A model generated the notes under the pieces. It did no database searches, was not told the DNA's origin, and was given only the letters and a program-made list of their open reading frames with translations. A DNA stretch of 64,000 nucleotides from the NCBI RefSeq assembly GCF_050589845.1, contig NZ_JBNGPA010000001.1:496001-560000 (forward strand), given 5' to 3'. Position numbers and translations under genes: made by a program. The stretch comes from Carboxylicivirga agarovorans (GTDB lineage Bacteria; Bacteroidota; Bacteroidia; Bacteroidales; Marinilabiliaceae). Below are positions 18,832-28,381 of this stretch, piece after piece (position 1 is the first letter of the stretch; each line of letters begins with the position of its first letter).

Positions 18832-19776
18832 TTAGATCACTGTTAAATCAGCATACAATTCCTGCATTACTTTTTTGGGTTTCCTATCCACGGTAAACAA
18901 GCCCCAGTGCTTCTCCGGCTCCATTGGCTCCGGTGAACCTTTCCACGGTTCATCAAAAGCTTCAAAAACAAAGGTCATCACACCTTCCCGCTCACTCCAG
19001 CTAACCAGGTCATTGTAATAGATCCCTTGTAATTCTTCACTTACATTACCCGGACAAATACCTCGTCCGTTGGAGTTTGTGGCCCAACCGGCTTCGGTAA
19101 TAACAACCGGCTTACGCGGGTAGCGCTCTGCCACACCATTATAATTCTGTATGGTATAATCCAGAGCCTCATGAATATTTTTATACTCCCATACCGGATA
19201 AGTGTGTATGGAAATAAAGTCCACTTCTTCAGCTAAGGCCTTTAGCTTATCATGCCATGGCAGATAATTCTCGCAAAAGGTAACAGGTTGACTGGCACCT
19301 TTCTTTACCATCCTTACATATTCGATTACTGAATCAACCGGCACATAGTGATCGGTCCAGTCAACAGTGGCCTCATTACCTACCGATAGTGAAAAAATGA
19401 TATCAGGGTATGTATTGGCTATCCCGATCAGCTTTTCAATCTGCTGCCTGTTTTGCTCTTTGTTGGCCTTCAGCTGATCCTCGGCATAAATGCCTCCCCA
19501 CGGACAGCCATGATTATTAACTTCAGCACCTATGTAAGCACCCAACATCACTTTAAAGTCAAGCTTTTCATTGTGAATCACTTCCAGAACCAGGTCCGTT
19601 TGTTTGTCACAATCATATAATCGCAGGTATTTCCAGTTTCTTGCCAGTATCAGCAAATCTTCTTTTACCTGTTCATAGTCTGGAAACACACCGGTATCGG
19701 GACTTTGTCCCTGACGAAAACCCGAATAACAAATGGCGTTTCCCGATTCTATTTTGATCAATTCATTCAGCTTCAT
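18832..19776 (-). CDS. GH17-like protein without signal peptide
   Basis: A 314-aa GH17 protein beginning directly with MKLNELIKIESGNAICYSGF; no signal peptide or lipobox is visible and no in-frame leader lies upstream, so it is predicted to be cytoplasmic. The catalytic glutamates are in SVGNEATVDW (Glu135) and PVVITEAGWA (Glu228). It is a paralogue of the lipoprotein encoded ten bases downstream, which differs mainly by having an export leader. Within the cytoplasm it could shorten imported beta-1,3-oligosaccharides or act as a transglycosylase next to the phosphorylase. The family is clear but the reaction is inferred. Confidence 0.88.
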   Translation of the reverse strand: MKLNELIKIESGNAICYSGFRQGQSPDTGVFPDYEQVKEDLLILARNWKYLRLYDCDKQTDLVLEVIHNEKLDFKVMLGAYIGAEVNNHGCPWGGIYAEDQLKANKEQNRQQIEKLIGIANTYPDIIFSLSVGNEATVDWTDHYVPVDSVIEYVRMVKKGASQPVTFCENYLPWHDKLKALAEEVDFISIHTYPVWEYKNIHEALDYTIQNYNGVAERYPRKPVVITEAGWATNSNGRGICPGNVSEELQGIYYNDLVSWSEREGVMTFVFEAFDEPWKGSPEPMEPEKHWGLFTVDRKPKKVMQELYADLTVI

Positions 19777-19796
19777 TTCGCTTTCTTCCCCTTTGC

Positions 19797-20684
19797 TTAC
19801 CAGTATTTTAATTGTTCATCCTTATCCCATAGTCCCCAATAGGCACCTACATCGCCTTCAGTACCTGTTTTCCAGCTTTCATCAAAGGATGAGAAATAGA
19901 AAATCTCAATGTCATCTTCACGCGACCATTTTTGTGCATCGATAAAATACTTTAAAGCATTTTGTTCTGATGGCTGAGCACCATGAAAGGATTTACCGGT
20001 ACTTGGCCAGCCTGTTTCGGTGATGATCACCCTTTTCCCATTACCTGCTTTTACAGCGCGACGGTACATATCTTTCATGTACAACAAGGAGTATTCAAGG
20101 CTGCAACCTTCCCAGAAAGGATAGCAATTGGCCAGAATAACATCACAGGCTTCTGTAATGGCGGGGCAATTTTCAAACTCATAATAGGCATCCACATAGC
20201 CAACAGGAATGTTCTTAACACTGCCTTTGACCTGGTTTATATGAAACAACAATTCTTCTTCACTCAGATCTTTACGATACAAGACCTCGTTACCAACGGC
20301 AATAATATCGGCATATCCTTTATGCGCCAGCTCAACAAGACCTTCAATCTCCCTCCTGTTAATGTCTTTATCTTTGCCTAACCAGCCACCAACAAGGGTT
20401 TTGATCCCTAACTCTTTGGCAATAACAGGAATCATCTCATTGCCTTCGGTGCATGAAAAGGTCCTGACCCATTTAATGTAAGGGCGAATAATATTTAGGC
20501 GTCTTCTGACTTGCTCCTCACTCAATTGATCACCAGGCTTCTGACCTTCAGTATACGGGCTGATGCATAAACCATGCATTCCTCCTTTTAATACATTTTT
20601 GAAAAGATCAACTAACTCGTCGTAAGACATGGCAGAGATATTGACTCCTGCCAGTGACATCACATATTCATTCCTTACTGACAT
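19797..20684 (-). CDS. Divergent GH17-like protein without signal peptide
   Basis: A 295-aa TIM-barrel protein with GH17 features: acid/base motif IIAVGNEVLYR (Glu133), VILANCYPFWEG, and nucleophile motif RVIITETGWPSTG (Glu223). It is clearly more distant from the other two GH17 proteins here than they are from each other and resembles the COG5309-type exo-beta-1,3-glucanase group. No signal peptide is present, so it is likely cytoplasmic. It lies 20 bases upstream of the second GH17 gene and 62 bases after the phosphorylase gene, from which a terminator-like hairpin separates it. It probably works with the phosphorylase on imported laminari-oligosaccharides. Confidence 0.85.
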   Translation of the reverse strand: MSVRNEYVMSLAGVNISAMSYDELVDLFKNVLKGGMHGLCISPYTEGQKPGDQLSEEQVRRRLNIIRPYIKWVRTFSCTEGNEMIPVIAKELGIKTLVGGWLGKDKDINRREIEGLVELAHKGYADIIAVGNEVLYRKDLSEEELLFHINQVKGSVKNIPVGYVDAYYEFENCPAITEACDVILANCYPFWEGCSLEYSLLYMKDMYRRAVKAGNGKRVIITETGWPSTGKSFHGAQPSEQNALKYFIDAQKWSREDDIEIFYFSSFDESWKTGTEGDVGAYWGLWDKDEQLKYW

Positions 20685-20704
20685 ATTCTGGTTTTGACTA
20701 TTAA

Positions 20705-20737
20705 TAAAAGAGCCTGGTTACTCAATGGTAACCAGGC
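20705..20737 (-). terminator. Terminator-like hairpin between GH149 and GH17 genes
   Basis: Arms GCCTGGTTAC (20712-20721) and GTAACCAGGC (20728-20737) form a perfect 10-bp stem with a 6-base loop. On the minus strand TCTTTTATTAA follows. It lies 9 bases past the GH149 stop and 21 bases before the next ATG, so it could attenuate rather than end transcription. Confidence 0.7.
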
Positions 20738-20746
20738 ATACTTATC

Positions 20747-23700
20747 TTATTTAAACTTCAATTGTATTGATTTGACTTTCGTGCTTCGGTTAAAGATCAT
20801 AGCCGATGTTTCTGCATCAACTGTATGACCCTCAAACTGCTTCTTCATACCATCTGCCAAGTTGATCACCACCTTGTTGCTATCCGCTCTTGTATAGACA
20901 ACAGGGATTTTACAAATGGTGAAACCAAGCTGCCCTGCGTTTAGCTCAACCTGCTCTTCGTTGTGAGCTGTATCGAAATAATTGAATGCCGCCGGGGCCG
21001 ACAACAGCTCATCGGGATCCAACAAGGCCGTATTAAAGCTCAACTGACCATTTTCAACATGCACACCTAATTCGCCCATACGAGTAATAACATCTTCCTT
21101 TACCTGGCCTGTCATTCCCGGCTGTTTAACACCAGCTCCTCCGGGAGTATGTGAATAGGCATCAGTTGGAAATGCACCGTATAATTCAGGCGACTTATTA
21201 AGTCCTATACCCGCCTTTATCTCGTAGTAATGGTCTTTTAAGCGTCCAAGTAAAGCATCATCAGCCTTTGTTTCTATTGCTGTAAAATAGTTTTCCTGTA
21301 CAGCCAGCAATAGCTTTGAAACCATGTGCCAGTAAATACTACCCAAACCTTCGTAACCATAGAACGTACCCGAACGACCGGTAAACGACTGATGATCAAA
21401 CATCTCCTCATAAATATCGAGGACATCGTTCCTGCAACTTTCAATCAGCTGCCCATACTTATCAACATCAAGGCTGTTAAGTGCCTTTGTTAATTCATCA
21501 GCATTACGAATGGTACCATTGAAGTGATAGTTGCCCGCCTCATCCTTAGACAGGACGTTGATATTATTATCTGCTACCAGCTGCTTTAATAAGGCTGAAT
21601 TTTCAAACCTGGCAAGCGGTATATTATTCTTCTCGACAAATAATGGTAACTGGCGGTCGGGATACAGAATATAACTGTACTGATCTTTGCGGAACAATGC
21701 GCTGGACTTTAAGGCATCCATCACCTTAAGACTTTCTTCGGCATTTAAATAACCGGCACTCAATACGGCTACCTGACCTTCAAGCATTTCGTACAGGTAA
21801 CGAACTGAAATACCATCACCCTCAAAAGCAATCAGGTTATAGGCATGGTACAATCCATCGGTTCTTTTATTGGCCCTGATTGATTGATCCATATATGCCA
21901 GGGCAACATCCATAAACTGCTTCAATTCAGTTGTATTAACACTGGCCTTGTTTTCACTGAATGACTGTGAATAAATACTGTTTCTGTAATGTTCACCAGC
22001 TTTCCCCAGTGCATCTGCAAACACTTTTCTATCGGTGTTGCTAAATCCTTTTTCCGTCAGTCCAATATGCTCAACAAATAAACTGTTAATGGCATCCAGT
22101 AATTCTTTTACTTCAATTGAAATAACCAGTTCGCCGGCAGATGATTTTGCCAGTTTATCAGACCAGAACTGAATAAAACGACGCATGTAGTAAAGGGTCA
22201 CCATTGAAACACCATTTCCAACCAGGGCGTTGTTCGCATCATTCCACTCCGGACGCTGCGTATTTAGCCAGATTCCGGCTTCAGGAATAAAGTTGCTTAA
22301 CTTGGACAATAGGGTCACCAGTATTTTTTCTGTCAGGTTAACCTGGTAAAGGCCTCCTGCTTTATTATCCAGCATGCGGGCATCGGCTCCCAGTGCCTTC
22401 TCTCGTCCTTTGATCTGATCATTCAATTCAGAATCAAAAACAATTGTATCCTGTGGATTGGCTACCATATCGGCATATGACTTAATGCGATAAGGCACAT
22501 TGGCATACACAAAAATATCTTTGCCCAATAATTCATCCAGTTTACCCGGATGGTATTTCTCAGATAACTCCAGTAATTTTTGCAGGTAGATGATCTGGTG
22601 GTCACCCCAGTATCCAATATAAGCCCACGGATCATGCGGATCAGGACATTCCCAGTCAATACCTTCACGTGTAATACGGTAAGGGTTATAACCATCAGGT
22701 GTTGAAGCGTTGACAAATTTGGCGATCATACCTTCGATAAACTCAGGGTACGACAATCCCAGTGCTTCCCAGTTCTGGAAGATATCACGCCAGTTACCCT
22801 GGTAGTTTAACTTAGGACTACCATCTTCATTCTTGGAGTCGATCGAGAATTGATTCCATGGTCGACTAGGGTCACCATGACGACGACTGAATGTTAATGG
22901 TAAATATTCGTAGGCTAAACGAATCAGATCGGCATTGCCCGTTTCTTCAGCTGCACTGATCAATGCTTTATAAGTAAGTGGTTGAGGTAATGTTTCAATC
23001 CACTCTTTTAAATCAGCCGCTACAGCTTTATTATTTTGCTCAACATAAAGGCTGAAATCATCGCTGTTAACATTGTAGCCATCGTTAAAAATACCACCAC
23101 GCATTACGTTAAACATGGTATTAGAGAAATGACGCGCACAACTTAGATCATCATTACCCAATTGCAGGCCATCGGCGCCGGCCACAATTTTAATCAGGTT
23201 TTTAGTGCCTTGTTCTATATCTTTATTAATGATCGCTTCAACGTTCTTATTTGAACTGATAAAGCTATTCAGGTTAACAACATCGCCCCCATCTTTATTT
23301 ATATCAGCTGCGATACCCCAGCTTTGTGATGAGTGAGCCTTTAAGCTCAATTCCTTATTCAGAAGATAGGCTCCTCGTGCTGCCCTGATATCTGTTTCTG
23401 CAGAAAGCGTCTCTCCCAATTTAAACTTCTCAGTCTGATTGCCCGATAATAATATCTTACAATTGTCAAGACCGTATGACCAAACAGTAGTAGCCTTCAA
23501 TGATTCACTTGGTTCTGCCCTGTCAACCGGAATGGAGCTCAGTGAAAATAAGCCCAGCCCTGTCTCTTCGATCAGCTCATTTTTCTTATAAGCGTCAAGC
23601 AGGTTACTGTATTCATTCTGGAATGCATAATCAAGGCCATATGGCAGAATATTTCGGATACCATCCAAAACCTCTGCTTTAATAGCATCAGGTCCTTCAT

Positions 23701-24199
23701 TAGCAATGGTTGATTTACGTATGAATCCGAACTGCTCACTATTGGCCCATTGGTATTTAAAGCTCAAACCAAGCTCAAGGTTAATTTCCTCAAAAATGAT
23801 TTTATTACCATATATGCTTTTATATATATTTCGTGTCGTCTGGTATATTCTGCCTGACTCCGACGTAAAAGGCTCCCATAAATATGTACGCTCGTCTTTT
23901 TCAACCAAAATGGCTGTTGTGCTCCCCGTTATACCCTTATAGTCATGAATTTTATCATCGGTATAATAGGGAAACAATGCATTGTTGCGATCTTTTCTGC
24001 CTGCAGTTAATGAACCATTACTTGATAAGAACATCCAATGATCTGAATCACTGACAATGGACATAAAGAAATCATCCATCTGATCATAGTTGCTAATCTT
24101 ATAATACTTCTCATTTTCACAAACAACGAATTGTCCTTCAACTTCATAAAACTTTGAATTTAAATTCGTATTTCCTAAATAGATCTCTCTCTTCTTCAT
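20747..24199 (-). CDS. Beta-1,3-oligoglucan phosphorylase, GH149-type
   Basis: A 1150-aa protein with no signal peptide, predicted cytoplasmic. Length and motifs fit the GH149 branch of the GH94/GH149/GH161 phosphorylases. Visible features are an N-terminal beta-rich region (SLTAGRKDRNNALFPYYTDDK), then HSSQSWGIAADINKDGGD, LGNDDLSCARHFSNTMFNVM, and an alpha-helical catalytic region with RPWNQFSID, NYQGNWRDIFQNWEAL, WECPDPHDPWAYIGYWGDHQ and YADMVANPQDTI. A C-terminal beta region follows. Such enzymes use phosphate to release glucose 1-phosphate from beta-1,3-oligosaccharides, saving ATP. The start is ATG 24199 (MKKREIYLG), ten bases after the preceding stop; a TTG six codons upstream would overlap that gene. 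GH161 is the main alternative family. Assignment is from memory of family motifs, without a search. Confidence 0.8.
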   Translation of the reverse strand: MKKREIYLGNTNLNSKFYEVEGQFVVCENEKYYKISNYDQMDDFFMSIVSDSDHWMFLSSNGSLTAGRKDRNNALFPYYTDDKIHDYKGITGSTTAILVEKDERTYLWEPFTSESGRIYQTTRNIYKSIYGNKIIFEEINLELGLSFKYQWANSEQFGFIRKSTIANEGPDAIKAEVLDGIRNILPYGLDYAFQNEYSNLLDAYKKNELIEETGLGLFSLSSIPVDRAEPSESLKATTVWSYGLDNCKILLSGNQTEKFKLGETLSAETDIRAARGAYLLNKELSLKAHSSQSWGIAADINKDGGDVVNLNSFISSNKNVEAIINKDIEQGTKNLIKIVAGADGLQLGNDDLSCARHFSNTMFNVMRGGIFNDGYNVNSDDFSLYVEQNNKAVAADLKEWIETLPQPLTYKALISAAEETGNADLIRLAYEYLPLTFSRRHGDPSRPWNQFSIDSKNEDGSPKLNYQGNWRDIFQNWEALGLSYPEFIEGMIAKFVNASTPDGYNPYRITREGIDWECPDPHDPWAYIGYWGDHQIIYLQKLLELSEKYHPGKLDELLGKDIFVYANVPYRIKSYADMVANPQDTIVFDSELNDQIKGREKALGADARMLDNKAGGLYQVNLTEKILVTLLSKLSNFIPEAGIWLNTQRPEWNDANNALVGNGVSMVTLYYMRRFIQFWSDKLAKSSAGELVISIEVKELLDAINSLFVEHIGLTEKGFSNTDRKVFADALGKAGEHYRNSIYSQSFSENKASVNTTELKQFMDVALAYMDQSIRANKRTDGLYHAYNLIAFEGDGISVRYLYEMLEGQVAVLSAGYLNAEESLKVMDALKSSALFRKDQYSYILYPDRQLPLFVEKNNIPLARFENSALLKQLVADNNINVLSKDEAGNYHFNGTIRNADELTKALNSLDVDKYGQLIESCRNDVLDIYEEMFDHQSFTGRSGTFYGYEGLGSIYWHMVSKLLLAVQENYFTAIETKADDALLGRLKDHYYEIKAGIGLNKSPELYGAFPTDAYSHTPGGAGVKQPGMTGQVKEDVITRMGELGVHVENGQLSFNTALLDPDELLSAPAAFNYFDTAHNEEQVELNAGQLGFTICKIPVVYTRADSNKVVINLADGMKKQFEGHTVDAETSAMIFNRSTKVKSIQLKFK

Positions 24200-24209
24200 T
24201 ATAAAATAA

Positions 24210-25100
24210 TTAGTCAATAGCGCTTTCTATTTCTTTTATTTCGAAAACCCTTTGCCAACGTTCTGTTTCTCCCGGCAAGAGCTTAATGTGTTTAAAAAGT
24301 TCAGGACTGACCACATGCGCCCGTCCCCACAGGTTTATTTTATGAGGTTTAAAATTGACAGCTTCGCTAAGTGCCAACTTTAGTTGATTATCTATAAGAG
24401 TCCACTTATTGCCGGAATCAGCAACCTTTGATATATCTTCAAAAAAGAAATCTGATTCGGGTTTACATTGCCATGTTATCTGATTCCCATCATAAGTCAA
24501 ACAGTTGCCCGGATTTAATCCATCATTAAACTGAGTGGCCTTAACAGCCTCACCAATGATTAATTGTGTTTGACCTGATAAAGGCTTGTTACCAGGTGAT
24601 AGAAAGTTATGAACATATTCGTTCGTTTTAAACACGATACTTCCCCTGTTCTCAAGCTGATAATCAATAACAAATCCGGTGTTTGTTATGCTTATTTTTT
24701 TTTCAAGGTAAAATGCAGATTGCGAATGCCTGTTGATACATCCGAAAGTCACAGACTGATGGTCTGCTTCAGTGGTAAACTCAAAAGGCAAATTATCATA
24801 CTGATGAAAGAAATCATAGGGCTCTGTGTTTTCCTTCTTTAACATGCCAACACCTATTTTGGGAAAATACTCGCCAGGGCTGCAGGTATCATAAGCGATG
24901 GCCTCTGTAATACCGAATTCATTGTAAAAGCCTTTCCCCTGTAATTCAGATGTGCTTCCGGCCAGTTCAGTGGTGCACAAGGGAATATTTTTCCACCTCA
25001 GTTGCAGAATCTTACCGGTCCAGTCAAAACGAGTCCCAACATAACCTTCATGCGGTTCTTCAATACTCAGTTTTATATGTTCCTTAAATAATTCGATCAT
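24210..25100 (-). CDS. Galactose mutarotase-like protein
   Basis: A 296-aa, probably cytoplasmic, beta-rich protein. The pattern (RFDWTGKILQLRWKNI, NEFGITEAIAYDTC, GVGMLKK, EKKISITNTGFVIDYQLENRG, NEYVHNFLSPG) resembles the galactose mutarotase-like/aldose 1-epimerase superfold. I cannot identify catalytic residues with certainty. The stop lies ten bases before the phosphorylase ATG, so a linked role in handling oligosaccharide or glucose anomers is plausible. An ATG at 25127 would add nine residues but lies inside a terminator-type hairpin (25120-25141), so I use ATG 25100 (MIELFKEHI). A carbohydrate-binding rather than catalytic function is possible. Confidence 0.68.
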   Translation of the reverse strand: MIELFKEHIKLSIEEPHEGYVGTRFDWTGKILQLRWKNIPLCTTELAGSTSELQGKGFYNEFGITEAIAYDTCSPGEYFPKIGVGMLKKENTEPYDFFHQYDNLPFEFTTEADHQSVTFGCINRHSQSAFYLEKKISITNTGFVIDYQLENRGSIVFKTNEYVHNFLSPGNKPLSGQTQLIIGEAVKATQFNDGLNPGNCLTYDGNQITWQCKPESDFFFEDISKVADSGNKWTLIDNQLKLALSEAVNFKPHKINLWGRAHVVSPELFKHIKLLPGETERWQRVFEIKEIESAID

Positions 25101-25112
25101 CACAAGATTCTT

Positions 25113-25141
25113 AAAAACCGGTGGCATTTTTCAATGCCACC
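25113..25141 (-). terminator. Terminator-like hairpin after GH3 gene 25291-27531
   Basis: Arms GGTGGCATT (25120-25128) and AATGCCACC (25133-25141) make a perfect 9-bp stem with a 4-base loop, followed on the minus strand by GGTTTTTAAG. It lies 150 bases after the GH3 stop and just before the ATG at 25100. It overlaps an upstream in-frame ATG at 25127. Confidence 0.7.
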
Positions 25142-25290
25142 AATTATCTTTCACCCAGGTTGATTGATGACAATCATATCAGCTGTGTTCCGGCAAACCA
25201 GTTCATATGCTTGTCTTTCAACGGATGATTACTACACTCATTTCCCGATTACAATTTCTTTTGGTCTTTTGTCAGAACAAATCCCATTCA

Positions 25291-27531
25291 TTAGTTCACG
25301 GTGAACTTAGTGGACAGCGTGGCATTTGAGTCTCCTCCAATCCATAGCTGGAACTCACCCGCTTCAACCACTTTTTCCATTTCAATATTATGGAAGGCCA
25401 GATCACTCACTTTCACTTCCATCGATATGGTGCTTTGTTCTCCTTTTTGCAGGCTAATACGTTTAAAAGCTTTTAATTCTTTTACAGGACGGGATACATT
25501 ACCAACTAAATCGCGTACATAAAGCTGTGCAATTTCTACTCCGTCAAATTCACCTGTATTCTCAATATTGAATGATACTTCAATTGTTTCATCCCTATTG
25601 AAATTGGTCTTATTAATCGTTAATTCGCTATACTCATATGTCGTATATGACAATCCATAACCGAAAGGATAAAGAGGCTCATAACCGGCATCAATATAAT
25701 GCGACTCATTTCCTAAAGACGTTTGTGGCGCCTTTACAGGAATATCATACATCTGTGTCCATGAATCAGGATTTGCAGGACGACCGGTATTTTTATGGTT
25801 ATAATACATCGGTATCTGACCAACAACCTTCGGGAAGGTAACAGGCAGTTTTCCTGATGGATTATATTTACCACTTAATATATCAGCTAAAGCAGGGCCA
25901 CCCATAGTTCCGGGATGCCACGCGTAAATAACGGCATCTGCGTATTTGCTGATCTCTCCTATAGTCAGGGGACGTCCTGCCATAACAACCAGGATCAATG
26001 GTTTACCAGTCTTCTTCAGTTCTTTGATCAGATCATTCTGAACGCCAGGTAAATCAATATTTGCTCTTGAATGTGCCTCACCTGAAAGGATAGATTCTTC
26101 CCCTCCAACAAACACAATAACATCAGATTTTTTTGCCTGCTTAATGGCTTGTCTGAAACCCTTATTATGACGGGTTCTACTAATTGACATTCCTTCTGCA
26201 AACAACACCTTATCTTTTCCAAACTCATTCTGTAGTGCTGTTAAAGGAGTAATACTAAGTGTACTGTCTCCGTCGAAAATCCAGGTTCCCAACTGCTCGT
26301 AGGCCTGATTAGCCATAGGACCGATTAAGGCAATCTTTTGGGTTGACTTAAGTGGTAGAAGCTTTTCATCATTCTTCAGTAAAACCATACTTTGGCTAGC
26401 CGCCTGTTTGGCAGCCTCCAGATATTCTGCTTTGGCAAATTGATTTTGACTTTCCTCAGCTATATATGGGTTATCAAACAAACCCAGTTCAAATTTTACA
26501 CGCAAAATCTCACGAACAGCCTGATCGATTATTTTAATATCCAATGCACCTTCGTCCAGCAATGCTTTAATGTTATCACGATAGGTCGTTGTCGCCATCT
26601 CCATATTGACACCTGCGATAATTGATCGTTTGGCGGCTTCTTTCTCATCGGCAACAAACCCATGGTTAATCATTTCCCAGGGTGATGCCCAGTCACTTAC
26701 CACAAAGCCATCAAATTGCCATTCTTCTCTCAACACCTGTCGGAATAAGAATTCACTGCCTGTTGAAGGAACACCATCAATATCATTAAAACCTGACATA
26801 AAAGTACGTACCCCTGCATCAACAGCCGCCTTAAAAGGAGGAAGGTAAATATCGCGTAATTCACGCGGCGGTATTAAGGTAGAATTATAATCACGACCGC
26901 CCTCTGCAGCTCCATAGCCGGCAAAGTGTTTCGCACATGCTACGATGCTTGTCTGATCATTTAAACTATCGCCCTGGAATCCTTTTACCATAGCAGCCCC
27001 AAGTACTGAAGTCAGATAAGGATCCTCTCCCAGGCTTTCTGCGATACGCCCCCAACGTGCATCTCTGCTGATATCAATCATTGGTGCAAAGGTCCATTTA
27101 ACGCCGGTTGAGGACGCCTCTTTGGCAGCAATGCGACACCCCTCCTGAACCAATTCCGGGTTCCATGTGGCTGCTTGCCCCAATGGAATAGGAAAAACGG
27201 TTTTAAAACCATGGATAACGTCACGGGCCACAATAATCGGAATACCTAAACGGCTTTCTTCAAGTGCTATTTTTTGCAGCCTGTTAATATTAACAGGATC
27301 TACTTCATTAAGAATTGATCCAATTGCCCCATTGCGGATGCTCTCATCATGGCCCTGACCACCGTTAACCTGGCACATCTGACCAATCTTTTCATCCAGT
27401 GTCATCTGCTGTATCAGTGCCTCAACTTTATTGTCGATCTCTGATGCATTGTTCGTTTGTTCATTCATTTGACAAGAACTGTAAATGAATAATAATACTA
27501 CCCCTATAAAGATATATCCGGACTTTCTCAT
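25291..27531 (-). CDS. GH3 beta-glucosidase, BglX-type lipoprotein
   Basis: A 746-aa GH3 lipoprotein (IYSSC, Cys20). It has the full three-domain layout of periplasmic BglX-like enzymes: MTLDEKIGQMCQV, RDVIHGFKTVFPIPLG, the AKHFAGYG motif (Lys201-His202), nucleophile DGFVVSDWASP (Asp280), a second domain with NIDLPGVQNDLI, and a C-terminal FnIII-like domain around PLYPFGYGLSYTTYEYS. It should release glucose from short beta-gluco-oligosaccharides. It differs from the other two GH3 genes, whose barrels contain MADGPHG or MSDGPHG signatures instead. It sits 33 bases downstream of GH16 gene 27565-28356. A terminator-like hairpin and a 190-base gap separate it from the mutarotase-like gene. Confidence 0.94.
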   Translation of the reverse strand: MRKSGYIFIGVVLLFIYSSCQMNEQTNNASEIDNKVEALIQQMTLDEKIGQMCQVNGGQGHDESIRNGAIGSILNEVDPVNINRLQKIALEESRLGIPIIVARDVIHGFKTVFPIPLGQAATWNPELVQEGCRIAAKEASSTGVKWTFAPMIDISRDARWGRIAESLGEDPYLTSVLGAAMVKGFQGDSLNDQTSIVACAKHFAGYGAAEGGRDYNSTLIPPRELRDIYLPPFKAAVDAGVRTFMSGFNDIDGVPSTGSEFLFRQVLREEWQFDGFVVSDWASPWEMINHGFVADEKEAAKRSIIAGVNMEMATTTYRDNIKALLDEGALDIKIIDQAVREILRVKFELGLFDNPYIAEESQNQFAKAEYLEAAKQAASQSMVLLKNDEKLLPLKSTQKIALIGPMANQAYEQLGTWIFDGDSTLSITPLTALQNEFGKDKVLFAEGMSISRTRHNKGFRQAIKQAKKSDVIVFVGGEESILSGEAHSRANIDLPGVQNDLIKELKKTGKPLILVVMAGRPLTIGEISKYADAVIYAWHPGTMGGPALADILSGKYNPSGKLPVTFPKVVGQIPMYYNHKNTGRPANPDSWTQMYDIPVKAPQTSLGNESHYIDAGYEPLYPFGYGLSYTTYEYSELTINKTNFNRDETIEVSFNIENTGEFDGVEIAQLYVRDLVGNVSRPVKELKAFKRISLQKGEQSTISMEVKVSDLAFHNIEMEKVVEAGEFQLWIGGDSNATLSTKFTVN

Positions 27532-27564
27532 GTGTTTTATTTTATATTGCTGCCCTTGCCAGGC

Positions 27565-28356
27565 TTATTTCTTTTGGTAAACTCTTACATAATCAATCTC
27601 CATTGTACCAGGAAATACAGATTCATCAACACCGTGCTTGCCTCCCCAGGTACCACCAACAGCAAGGTTGAGTATCAAATGAAACCTTCTATCAAAAGGC
27701 CACTCTGACGAAGACGCATTGGTTTGCTTTTTATATTGGAATACTTTCTCATGATCAAGGAAGAAAGTACATTTATTGGCTGTCCACTCGATCCCGTATA
27801 TGTGAAAATGAGCTTTCGCATCGGGCAGGCAAACAGCTTTCGACTTCTCAGTTCCTTTTGTGTGATTATATGCCTCGGTATGAATGGTAAAAAAGACTGA
27901 ATCGGGTGAATAACCCACATGCTCCATTATATCAATCTCCCCACTTAATGGCCAGCTGCCATATTCCCAATCCGTTGGCAACATCCATATAGCCGGCCAA
28001 AGACCTGTGCCCGCAGGTATCTTAGCCCTTACCTCTACCTTGCCATACAACCAGTCACCTTTTTCCTTTGTGATTAAACGAGCTGAAGTATATGGCTGAT
28101 TATAACCATCTTCAGCGTGAGCAGTGATACTAAGAATACCATTGTCCACATGAGCATTTTCATGCCTGTGTGCGGTATAATGCTGAAGCTCACTATTGCC
28201 CCAGGCCCATGCATTTCCTTCAGTATCGTAACTCCATTTTGTCGAATCAGGGAGACCCTTATAATCAAACTCATCGCTCCACACCAACTCGTAACCATCC
28301 TTGTCAGTACAAGAGGTCAGTATGAACGCGGTTATGATTACAAAAAGAAATCTCAT
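27565..28356 (-). CDS. GH16 endo-beta-1,3-glucanase lipoprotein
   Basis: A 263-aa lipoprotein (LTSC, Cys16) with one GH16 domain. The catalytic motif SGEIDIMEHVG gives Glu140, Asp142 and Glu145; LVWSDEFDYKGLPDSTKW, ARLITKEKGDW and the end MEIDYVRVYQKK mark a laminarinase-type GH16_3 enzyme. It shares its layout and the DEFDY-GLPDSTKW stretch with the GH16 at 15480-16277, so the two look like duplicates within the locus. It is 25 bases downstream of the PKD-GH16 gene. The cell-surface or periplasmic role is endo-cleavage of beta-1,3-glucan. Confidence 0.94.
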   Translation of the reverse strand: MRFLFVIITAFILTSCTDKDGYELVWSDEFDYKGLPDSTKWSYDTEGNAWAWGNSELQHYTAHRHENAHVDNGILSITAHAEDGYNQPYTSARLITKEKGDWLYGKVEVRAKIPAGTGLWPAIWMLPTDWEYGSWPLSGEIDIMEHVGYSPDSVFFTIHTEAYNHTKGTEKSKAVCLPDAKAHFHIYGIEWTANKCTFFLDHEKVFQYKKQTNASSSEWPFDRRFHLILNLAVGGTWGGKHGVDESVFPGTMEIDYVRVYQKK

Positions 28357-28381
28357 GATATATTATTGCTTATTATTAGTT

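Noticed and set aside
20747..24199. Assignment of the 1150-aa protein to GH94 cellobiose phosphorylase
   Set aside because: It is much longer than GH94 enzymes and its motif set and beta-1,3-glucan neighbourhood fit GH149 better; GH161 remains the main alternative.
24200..24217. Extended start (TTG) for the GH149-type gene
   Set aside because: It would overlap the upstream stop and adds six residues unlike the family's start; ATG 24199 is ten bases after the preceding gene.
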